In this document: positions 58,037-64,000 of the stretch, piece after piece | Numbering within the stretch: the stretch's first letter is position 1 | How the letters are laid out: the number at the start of each line of letters is the position of its first letter | Origin: Streptomyces malaysiensis subsp. samsunensis | GTDB lineage: Bacteria > Actinomycetota > Actinomycetes > Streptomycetales > Streptomycetaceae | Direction: 5' to 3' | NCBI RefSeq assembly: GCF_024519315.1 | Contig: NZ_JANIIC010000023.1 | Span: 1 to 64,000 of the forward strand | DNA: 64,000 nt | Made by a program: the position numbers and the translations under genes | Notes under the pieces: generated by a model | What the model saw: only the letters and a program-made list of their open reading frames with translations | Told to the model about the DNA's origin: nothing | Database searches by the model: none

Positions 58037-60343
58037 TCACGCCTGCTTGACGTAGCCGCGCAGGTGGACGGCGGTGAGGCTGCCGCCGGTGTCCACGAGG
58101 TCGGCCGGGGTGCCGGTGAACACCACCTGACCGCCGTCATGCCCCGCCCCCGGACCCATGTCGATGATCCAGTCCGCATGGGCCATCACGGCCTGGTGGT
58201 GCTCGATGACGACGACCGTGTTGCCCGCGTCGACAAGGCGGTCGAGCAGGGCGAGCAGCTGGTCCACATCGGCGAGGTGCAGTCCGGTGGTCGGTTCGTC
58301 CAGGACGTAGGTCGTACCGCTCCGCGCCATATGGATGGCCAGCTTCAGCCGCTGGCGCTCACCCCCGGAGAGTGTGGTGAGCGGCTGGCCGAGACCCAGA
58401 TAGCCCAGCCCCACCGCGGTCAGCCGGTCCAGGATCACCCGGGCCTGACCGGTGGTGAAGAACTCCCGCGCCTCGGCCACCGACATGCCCAGGACTTCGC
58501 TGATGTTCTGTCCGCGCAGCCGGTACGTCAGCACCTCGGGCCGGAACCGCTTGCCCTCACAGCCCTCGCACACCGAGGCCACCTCGGCCATCATGGCGAG
58601 ATCGGTGTAGATCAGCCCGATGCCCTTGCACAGGGGGCAGGCACCCTCGGAATTGGCGCTGAACAGACCCGGTTTGACGCGGTTGGCCTTGGCGAACGCG
58701 GTCCGGATCGGATCGAGAAGCCCCGTATAGGTGGCCGGGTTGCTGCGGCGGGAGCCACGGATCGCCGACTGGTCGGCGACGATCACCTCCTCCCGCCCGG
58801 ACAGCGACCCATGGATCAGGGAGCTCTTGCCCGATCCGGCGACACCGGTGACGACGGTGAGCACTCCGAGGGGGATGTCGACGCTCACATCCCGCAGATT
58901 GTGCAGTCGCGCGCCCCGGACCGGCAGTTGCCCGGTGGGCCGCCGCGCCTTCTCGCGCAGCCGCACCCGGTGGTCCAGATGGCGTCCGGTGAGGGTGTCG
59001 GAGGCGCGCAGTCCGGCCAGGTCGCCCTCGTAGCAGATCCGCCCGCCCGCCGCCCCCGCGCCGGGCCCCAGGTCCACCACATGGTCGGCGATCCGGATGG
59101 TCTCCGGTTTGTGCTCCACGACCAGCACCGTGTTGCCCTTGTCGCGCAGCTGGAGCAGCAGACGGTTCATCCGCTCGATGTCATGCGGATGCAGGCCCAC
59201 CGTGGGCTCGTCGAAGACATAGGTCACATCGGTCAGGCTGGAGCCGAGGTGCCGGACCATCCGCACCCGCTGGGCCTCGCCACCGGACAGGGTGGAGGAC
59301 TCCCGGTCCAGGCTCAGATACCCCAGCCCGATCTCGGTCAATGAGTCCAGGAGAGCGCACAGGTTCTCCAGAACCGGCCCGACGGAATCGTGCCGGATAC
59401 CGCGTACGAACTCCGCGAGATCGCTGATCTGAAGGGCCGAGCACTCCGTGATGGAGCGGCCGTCGATCCGGCAGGACCGGACGGCCTCGCACAGCCGGGC
59501 GCCCTCACACTCGGGGCACTCGGTCAGGGTCATGGCCCGGTCGGCGAACGCACGCGTCCGCGGCTGCATCGTCTCCCGGTCCTTCCCGAGGTACAGCCGG
59601 CGGACCTTGGTCACCAGCCCCTCGTAGGTGAGGTTGTTCTTCCCCACCTTGATCGTGGTGGCCGGTTTGTGGAGGAAGTCCTCCCACTGCCCGGGGGCGT
59701 ACTCCCGGACCCTGATATCGGGGTCGAAAAGGCCGGAGGCCGCCATAACCTGCCAGTGCCAGCTGTCCACCTCGAATCCGGGGACGGTGATCGCCCCCTC
59801 CTTCAATGACTTCTCCGTGTCGACGAGTTGGCCGATGTCGATGTCGGTGACCTTGCCGAGCCCCTCGCACCGCGGACACATGCCCTCCGCGGTGTTGAAG
59901 CTGAAGGCGAGGGGAGGGCCGACATAAGGGCTGCCGATCCGGCTGAACAGGATCCGCAGCAGGGTGTGGGCGTCGGTGGCGGTGCCCACGGTGGAACGGG
60001 AGTTGGCACCCATCGGCTCCTGGTCCACGATGATCGCCGCACTCAGATTCCGCAGCGAGTCGACTTCCGGACGGCCGAACGTCGGCATGAAGTTCTGGAC
60101 GAACGCCGAATAGGTCTCGTTGATCAGCCGCCTCGACTCCGCGGCGATGGTGTCGAAGACGAGCGAGGACTTACCGGAGCCGGAGACACCGGTGAAGACC
60201 GTGAGGCGTTGCTTGGGAATGTTCACACTCACGCCCTGGAGATTGTTCTCCCTGGCACCACGGACCTTGATTTCGCTGACATCCATGCCTTCAAGTGTTT
60301 CATTGAAGTGCACGTTGAGACTTTTCGCGGATTTCCTTCCCAT
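58037..60343 (-). CDS. UvrA-like ABC excinuclease protein (UvrA2/DrrC-type)
   Basis: About 768 residues from ATG 60343; ATG 60286 would give 749 and neither has a good ribosome site. Two ABC modules: Walker A 'VFTGVSGSGKSSLVFDT' and 'VVTGVAGSGKSSLIHGS'; signatures 'STLSGGEAQRVRMVRHLG' and 'TTLSGGERQRLKLAIHMA'; Walker B 'VTYVFDEPTVGLHP' and 'TTYVLDEPTTGLHLADVD'. Zinc-finger cysteines occur in 'CPRCEGLGKV', 'CPECEGARL' and 'CPLCKGIG'. It is shorter than true UvrA (about 950), as in UvrA2/DrrC proteins linked to resistance against DNA-binding drugs. Divergent from a MerR-type regulator 78 bp away. Confidence 0.93.
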   Translation of the reverse strand: MGRKSAKSLNVHFNETLEGMDVSEIKVRGARENNLQGVSVNIPKQRLTVFTGVSGSGKSSLVFDTIAAESRRLINETYSAFVQNFMPTFGRPEVDSLRNLSAAIIVDQEPMGANSRSTVGTATDAHTLLRILFSRIGSPYVGPPLAFSFNTAEGMCPRCEGLGKVTDIDIGQLVDTEKSLKEGAITVPGFEVDSWHWQVMAASGLFDPDIRVREYAPGQWEDFLHKPATTIKVGKNNLTYEGLVTKVRRLYLGKDRETMQPRTRAFADRAMTLTECPECEGARLCEAVRSCRIDGRSITECSALQISDLAEFVRGIRHDSVGPVLENLCALLDSLTEIGLGYLSLDRESSTLSGGEAQRVRMVRHLGSSLTDVTYVFDEPTVGLHPHDIERMNRLLLQLRDKGNTVLVVEHKPETIRIADHVVDLGPGAGAAGGRICYEGDLAGLRASDTLTGRHLDHRVRLREKARRPTGQLPVRGARLHNLRDVSVDIPLGVLTVVTGVAGSGKSSLIHGSLSGREEVIVADQSAIRGSRRSNPATYTGLLDPIRTAFAKANRVKPGLFSANSEGACPLCKGIGLIYTDLAMMAEVASVCEGCEGKRFRPEVLTYRLRGQNISEVLGMSVAEAREFFTTGQARVILDRLTAVGLGYLGLGQPLTTLSGGERQRLKLAIHMARSGTTYVLDEPTTGLHLADVDQLLALLDRLVDAGNTVVVIEHHQAVMAHADWIIDMGPGAGHDGGQVVFTGTPADLVDTGGSLTAVHLRGYVKQA

Positions 60344-60421
60344 GGCCGCTGGATGTGCCGTGGGGGAGCGGGCGCTAACCTTCAACTCGCCCGTGAACCC
60401 CTGCCTCGAAGGTGACGAACC

Positions 60422-61156
60422 GTGAGCCGTACGGACGCCGCGCTGCGCCCCGTCGATCTGGCCCGGATGGCGGGTGTCTCCACCCAGCAGATCCGCAACT
60501 ACGTCGACGCGGGCATCCTGCCCCCGGCCGCCCGCACCCCCGCCGGATACCGCAGACTCGGCGACCGGCACCGCAGAGCCCTGGTGACCTTCCGGGCCCT
60601 GCTGCCGGGATATGGCCCGGAGACCGCCCGCGAGGTCATGCGGGCCGTGCACGCCGAGGACATCGCCCTGGCGCTCACCCTGGTCGACGCCGGCCATGCC
60701 GCGCTCCATGACCAGCGGCTCTCCCTCCAGGAGGCGGGGAAGGCGCTCGAAGCGGTCGCCGAGCAGAACACGGACACCTCGGCGCCGTCCCGCTCAGGGC
60801 CGCTGCGCATCGGCGAGGTGGCCGCCCGTCTGGGCTTGCGCACCTCGGCCCTGCGGGTGTGGGAGTCCGCCGGACTGCTGCGCCCGCGGCGCGACCCGGG
60901 CACCGGCTACCGCGTCTACGGCCCGTCCGATGTCCGCGACGCCCGGATGATCGACCTGCTGCGCCAGGTCCGCTATCCGCTGCCCCAGATCCGGCCCGTC
61001 CTGGACGGCCTGCGCCGCACCGGCGGCAGCGAGGCCCTGCGCACGGTCATCGCGCAGCGCCAGGAAGGGCTCGCCCAGCGGGCCACGGCCATGCTCGAGG
61101 GCTCCTGCCGGCTGCACCACTACCTCACCGGAAATCCGCCGGCCGAGGACCGATGA
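60422..61156 (+). CDS. MerR-family regulator with two HTH domains
   Basis: 244 residues from a GTG at 60422 (AAGGTGAC upstream). Two MerR-like helix-turn-helix modules sit in one chain: 'LARMAGVSTQQIRNYVDAGI' (residues 12-31, with 'GYRRLGDRHRRAL' wing) and 'IGEVAARLGLRTSALRVWES' (about 128-147, wing 'GYRVYGPSDVRDARMIDLLR'). Ordinary MerR proteins have one HTH and dimerise, so this may bind as a pseudo-dimer. Its divergent pairing with a UvrA-like protein recalls TioE-type regulators of antibiotic clusters (from memory, not searched). It probably controls the UvrA-like gene. Confidence 0.9.
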   Translation: MSRTDAALRPVDLARMAGVSTQQIRNYVDAGILPPAARTPAGYRRLGDRHRRALVTFRALLPGYGPETAREVMRAVHAEDIALALTLVDAGHAALHDQRLSLQEAGKALEAVAEQNTDTSAPSRSGPLRIGEVAARLGLRTSALRVWESAGLLRPRRDPGTGYRVYGPSDVRDARMIDLLRQVRYPLPQIRPVLDGLRRTGGSEALRTVIAQRQEGLAQRATAMLEGSCRLHHYLTGNPPAEDR

Positions 61157-61213
61157 GTTCCCGGCGCGGGAGCGGTCTGAAGGGTTAAACGCTCCCCAGC
61201 GCAGGAGGTACCG

Positions 61214-61696
61214 ATGGCCGGCGACGGATTCACCACGTGTCTGTGGTTCGACGGCAAGGCCGAAGAGGCGGCGCAGCACTACGTTTCGATCTTCAAGAAC
61301 TCCAGGCTCGGACGGATCACGCACTACACCGGGGTCGAGCCCGGCGGCCCGGCGGGGACCGTGCTGACCGTCGAGTTCGAGGCCAACGGACAGAAGTTCG
61401 TGGGGCTCAACGGCGGGCCCGAGTTCACCTTCAGCGAGGCCATCTCCTTCCAGGTCCACTGCGAGGACCAGGACGAGGTGGACTACTACTGGAGCAGGCT
61501 CTCCGAGGGCGGCGAGGAGGGCCCCTGCGGCTGGGTGAAGGACAAGTTCGGGGTGTCCTGGCAGATCGTCCCCACCGCGCTCCTCGAGATGATCAGCAGC
61601 CAGGACCCGCAGAAGGCCAAGCGGGCCACCGAGGCGATGATGAAGATGGGCAAGCTGGACATCGCCGCGCTCCGGGCAGCCTACGACGGCGCGTAG
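61214..61696 (+). CDS. PhnB-like VOC family protein
   Basis: 160 residues with an AGGAGGT ribosome site just upstream. The single-domain VOC pattern of the PhnB/'3-demethylubiquinone methyltransferase' type: 'GFTTCLWFDGKAEEAAQHYV', 'SIFKNSRLGRITHYTGVEPG', 'VLTVEFEANGQKFVGLNGGP', 'FSEAISFQVHCEDQDEVDYY', 'CGWVKDKFGVSWQIVPTALL'. Despite the family name these are not proven methyltransferases, and function is unknown. It lies 57 bp downstream of the MerR gene, same strand, possibly co-transcribed. Confidence 0.92.
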   Translation: MAGDGFTTCLWFDGKAEEAAQHYVSIFKNSRLGRITHYTGVEPGGPAGTVLTVEFEANGQKFVGLNGGPEFTFSEAISFQVHCEDQDEVDYYWSRLSEGGEEGPCGWVKDKFGVSWQIVPTALLEMISSQDPQKAKRATEAMMKMGKLDIAALRAAYDGA

Positions 61697-61709
61697 CCGG
61701 CCACGGGGA

Positions 61710-61752
61710 ACGGGCCCGTACGGCATCCGGTCGGACTGCCGTACGGGCCCGT
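61710..61752. terminator. Perfect 16-bp bidirectional hairpin
   Basis: ACGGGCCCGTACGGCA and TGCCGTACGGGCCCGT pair exactly around an 11-nt loop between the convergent VOC and dehydratase genes. Confidence 0.85.
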
Positions 61753-61801
61753 CCACTGTCGTGAGACCCGAGCTGCCCCGGCCCGGCCCGCGGCCATACC
61801 G

Positions 61802-62752
61802 CTAACGGGCCCGGGTGAGGTCCGCCGGGTCGGTGTTGGCGCCGCAGAGGAGCACCGCGACCTTCTCCCCGGGCCGTGGCCGGTACACACCGGAGGTCAG
61901 GGCCGAAAGCGCCGTGGCCGCCGCGTGCTCGACCGCGATCCTGCGCTCGTCCCACAGGGCCTGTCGCGCGGAGACGATCGCCTCGTCGGACACCAGGACG
62001 GACCGCACCCCGTCCTTACGGGCCCACGCCAGCGCGTCCGAGGACACATGGCGCGCCCCCAGCGAGTCCGCCGCCACCGAGTCCACCGGCACATCGACCA
62101 CCGCACCGGCCTCCAGCGCGGCGTTCAGGGCCCGGCTCCCGTACGGCTCCACGGCGACGACCCCCACCCCGTGCTCCAGGGCGGACACCGCGACACCGGT
62201 GAACAGCCCGCCGCCCCCGACCGCCACCACCACGGTGTCCAGGTCGGGCCGGGCCCGGAGGATCTCCTCCATCACGGTGCCCGCCCCGGCGGCGATCAGC
62301 GGGTGGTCATACGCGTGCGAGAGCAGCGCGCCGGTCTCGGCGGCGTGCTTCTGCGCGGCATCCCGCGCATCGGCGTACTCGGTGCCGATCTGATGGACCT
62401 CGGCACCGAGCCGGCGCAGCCGGTCGACCTTCACCGGGGGAGCGGTCTCGGGCACGAACACGGTGGCGGGCACGGAGTGCCGTGCGGCCGCCCAGGCACA
62501 CGCCAGCCCGGCGTTTCCGCCCGACGCGATGACGACACCCGTGCCGGGCAGGGTGCCCGCCTCCCGGTGGGCCCTGGTGAAGTTGAACGCGCCGCGCGCC
62601 TTGAAGGTGCCGGTGTACTGGAGGAACTCCAGGGCCAGCCATCCCTCGGCCGCACCCCACGTCCCCTGCTCCACCGGCGCGAGCGCCACGGGCCGGATAT
62701 GTCCCGCGGCCCGCTGGGCCGCGGCTCGTACGTCTTCGATGGAAAGAGTCAC
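61802..62752 (-). CDS. PLP-dependent threonine/serine dehydratase
   Basis: From the GTG at 62752 it has 316 residues, the length of catabolic-type enzymes lacking the ACT regulatory domain; the frame continues upstream without support. Fold-type II motifs: 'QYTGTFKARGAFNFTR' (PLP lysine), 'GVVIASGGNAGLACAWAAAR' (substrate loop; usual SGNHAQ altered to SGGNAGLA), 'HAYDHPLIAAGAGTVMEEIL', 'DTVVVAVGGGGLFTGVAVSA' (phosphate-binding glycine loop). It would deaminate L-threonine or L-serine to 2-oxobutyrate or pyruvate. Only 35 bp separate it from the divergent TetR gene. Confidence 0.9.
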   Translation of the reverse strand: MTLSIEDVRAAAQRAAGHIRPVALAPVEQGTWGAAEGWLALEFLQYTGTFKARGAFNFTRAHREAGTLPGTGVVIASGGNAGLACAWAAARHSVPATVFVPETAPPVKVDRLRRLGAEVHQIGTEYADARDAAQKHAAETGALLSHAYDHPLIAAGAGTVMEEILRARPDLDTVVVAVGGGGLFTGVAVSALEHGVGVVAVEPYGSRALNAALEAGAVVDVPVDSVAADSLGARHVSSDALAWARKDGVRSVLVSDEAIVSARQALWDERRIAVEHAAATALSALTSGVYRPRPGEKVAVLLCGANTDPADLTRAR

Positions 62753-62787
62753 TGAAACACTGTAACAACCACTGGTACGCTCGGGTC
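62753..62787. promoter_or_regulatory. Short divergent region with three CACTG repeats
   Basis: CACTG occurs at 62750, 62758 and 62770 in the 35-bp gap between the dehydratase and TetR starts. With so little space both mRNAs may be leaderless, and the repeats may form the TetR operator. Confidence 0.35.
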
Positions 62788-63441
62788 GTGCGAAGCAACC
62801 GGGACCGAGCCGATCAGCCCACCCTGGAGGCCATCGCCGAGGCGGCCCTGTCCGTCGTCGACGACGAGGGGCCCGAGGCGCTGAGCTTCCGCAGGGTGGC
62901 GCAGCTGCTGGGGGTCTCCCACGCCACGGTCTTCCGCCGCTGCGGCGACTTCGACGGTCTGGTGAACGCGTGCGCGGACCGGCTGGCCGCGCGGATGCCG
63001 CTGGTGGGGCAGGACCTGGACTGGGCCACCGCCACCGAGACCCGCTTCTCCGCGTTCTACGAGGTGCTGATCGAGCATCCCGGTCTTGTGGCGCTGCGCT
63101 CGGGCCGCGCCTGGTGGGGCCCGCATCTGCTGAGCCGCCTGGTGGAGCCGCAGCTGGCACACAGCGTCGCCGCCGGAATGACACCCGACGCGGCGATCCG
63201 GGTCTACCGGCGGCTGTATCTGCTCACTCTCGGCGCCGTCGCCTTCGTCGACCACCGCGACGTGAAGAAGGTGCGCTCCGCCGCGCGTACGGCGCTCGCC
63301 GCGCTGGACCCCGAGGACTTCCCGGCCCTCACCGGCAACCTCGCCGTCGTCCTGCCCGCGCTGACCGACCACGAGGTCTACCACGGCGCGCTGCGGCAGT
63401 TGATCGACGCCTCCGCGTCGGCCTGCCTCGGCGGACGGTGA
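62788..63441 (+). CDS. TetR-family regulator
   Basis: 217 residues from a GTG at 62788. The N-terminal HTH is clear: 'LEAIAEAALSVVDDEGPEAL', 'SFRRVAQLLGVSHATVFRRC', 'GDFDGLVNACADRLAAR'. The helical ligand-binding domain follows ('FSAFYEVLIEHPGLVALRSG', 'RRLYLLTLGAVAFVDHRD'). Divergent from the threonine/serine dehydratase, its likely target. The effector could be an amino acid or 2-oxo acid, but nothing in the sequence shows it. Confidence 0.9.
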   Translation: MRSNRDRADQPTLEAIAEAALSVVDDEGPEALSFRRVAQLLGVSHATVFRRCGDFDGLVNACADRLAARMPLVGQDLDWATATETRFSAFYEVLIEHPGLVALRSGRAWWGPHLLSRLVEPQLAHSVAAGMTPDAAIRVYRRLYLLTLGAVAFVDHRDVKKVRSAARTALAALDPEDFPALTGNLAVVLPALTDHEVYHGALRQLIDASASACLGGR

Positions 63442-63451
63442 CCGACACGAA

Positions 63452-63481
63452 GCGGGGCGGGCCCGAGTGGGCCCGCCCCGC
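63452..63481. terminator. Perfect 13-bp bidirectional hairpin
   Basis: GCGGGGCGGGCCC and GGGCCCGCCCCGC pair exactly around a GAGT loop between the convergent TetR and htpG genes. Confidence 0.85.
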
Positions 63482-63498
63482 GTCACGCCGAGGCGTGG

Positions 63499-64000
63499 CT
63501 AGAGCGTCTGCTGCACCCGCTCCGCCACCAGCTTGATGAAGCGCGACGGATCGCTCAGCTCACCGCCCTCGGCGAGCAGCGCCATGCTGTGGAGCAGCTC
63601 GGCCGTCTCCGCGAGCCCGCTGTCGTCCTTGCGCTCGGCGTGGGCCTTGCGCAACCCGCTGACCAGCGGATGGGTGGGGTTGATCTCCAGAATGCGCTTG
63701 ATCTGGGGCATGCTCTGGCCCATGGAGCGATAGATGTTCTCCAGGGCCGGGGTGACATCGAAGGTGTCACCCACGATGCAGGCCGGGGAGGTGGTCAGCC
63801 GTGAGGACAGCCGAACCTCCTTGACCTGCTCGCTCAGCGTCGTCGTCATCCAGGAGAGCAACTCGGCGAAGTCCTTCTGCCGCTGCTCCCGCTCGGCCTC
63901 CGCCTCCTCGTCCTTCTCGTCCTGGGAGTCGAGATCGACCTGGCCCTTGGCGATGGAACGGAGCTGCTTGCCGTCGAACTCCGGCACGGCGTCGACCCAC
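63499..64000 (-). CDS. htpG: Chaperone HtpG (Hsp90), C-terminal part, cut by window edge
   Basis: About 167 residues of the C-terminal part are visible; the gene runs off the right edge. Recognised: 'VPEFDGKQLRSIAKGQVDLD' (end of the middle domain), a charged linker ('EKDEEAEAEREQRQKDFAEL'), and the dimerisation domain 'VKEVRLSSRLTTSPACIVGD', 'RSMGQSMPQIKRILEINPTH', 'PLVSGLRKAHAERKDDSGLA', 'TAELLHSMALLAEGGELSDP'. The ATPase domain lies outside the window. HtpG is an ATP-dependent chaperone for protein folding under stress. Confidence 0.93.
   Translation of the reverse strand, partial: WVDAVPEFDGKQLRSIAKGQVDLDSQDEKDEEAEAEREQRQKDFAELLSWMTTTLSEQVKEVRLSSRLTTSPACIVGDTFDVTPALENIYRSMGQSMPQIKRILEINPTHPLVSGLRKAHAERKDDSGLAETAELLHSMALLAEGGELSDPSRFIKLVAERVQQTL

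Overview
The window reads as a piece of a Streptomyces (or very close actinomycete) chromosome. The DNA is very GC-rich, GTG and TTG starts are frequent, TTA codons are rare, and several families are typical of Streptomyces: a SapA-like spore-associated protein, a GylR-type regulator, an ATP-grasp/graspetide pair, RsbW-like ATPases, CGNR regulators and LuxR-type two-component pairs. About 53 protein genes are supported. No rRNA, tRNA, CRISPR array, insertion sequence or integrase was seen. The outer genes are cut by the window: a cytochrome P450 on the left and htpG on the right.

Layout. 1-6.1 kb: partial P450, XRE/MmyB regulator, internally deleted SDR, small membrane protein, SigJ-like ECF sigma factor, divergent old-yellow-enzyme homologue, uppP and an SseB-like protein. 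6.2-10.7 kb: gylR-like/glpK pair, RsbW-like ATPase and a complete P450. 10.9-16 kb: a sugar-diacid module made of a LysR regulator divergent from an enolase-superfamily dehydratase, a GntP-type permease and glucarate dehydratase. 16-29 kb: secreted and carbohydrate functions (DUF4142, parallel beta-helix, GH92 mannosidase, purple acid phosphatase, GH15) plus pyruvate carboxylase. 29.3-30.6 kb: a two-gene graspetide locus. 30.8-39.3 kb: VOC protein, methyltransferase, two-component system, MscS channel, MFS, EEP phosphatase/nuclease, sulfotransferase and a 32-bp tandem-repeat array.

39.6-47.8 kb is the most interesting part. A LysR regulator is divergent from a tightly packed six-gene operon: HisC-like aminotransferase, polyprenyl diphosphate synthase, UbiA prenyltransferase, squalene-hopene-cyclase-like protein, FAD monooxygenase and TauD-type dioxygenase. 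This is the gene set expected for an amino-acid- or aromatic-derived cyclised meroterpenoid. The cyclase appears to lack the canonical DXDD catalytic motif, and the FAD enzyme has an altered GD motif, so the chemistry may be unusual.

47.8-64 kb: membrane-tethered AA10-like LPMO, SapA-like protein, SnoaL-like protein, PucR regulator with a DUF485-like/SSS symporter pair, CGNR regulator divergent from an MFS exporter, an ascorbate-type PTS (fused EIIA-EIIB plus EIIC), a UvrA-like ABC protein divergent from a double-HTH MerR regulator, a PhnB-like VOC protein, a threonine/serine dehydratase divergent from a TetR regulator, and the C-terminus of HtpG. Several convergent pairs are separated by long perfect hairpins that look like bidirectional terminators.

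All functions are inferred by reading the sequence. No database search was run, and comparisons with named proteins are from memory.
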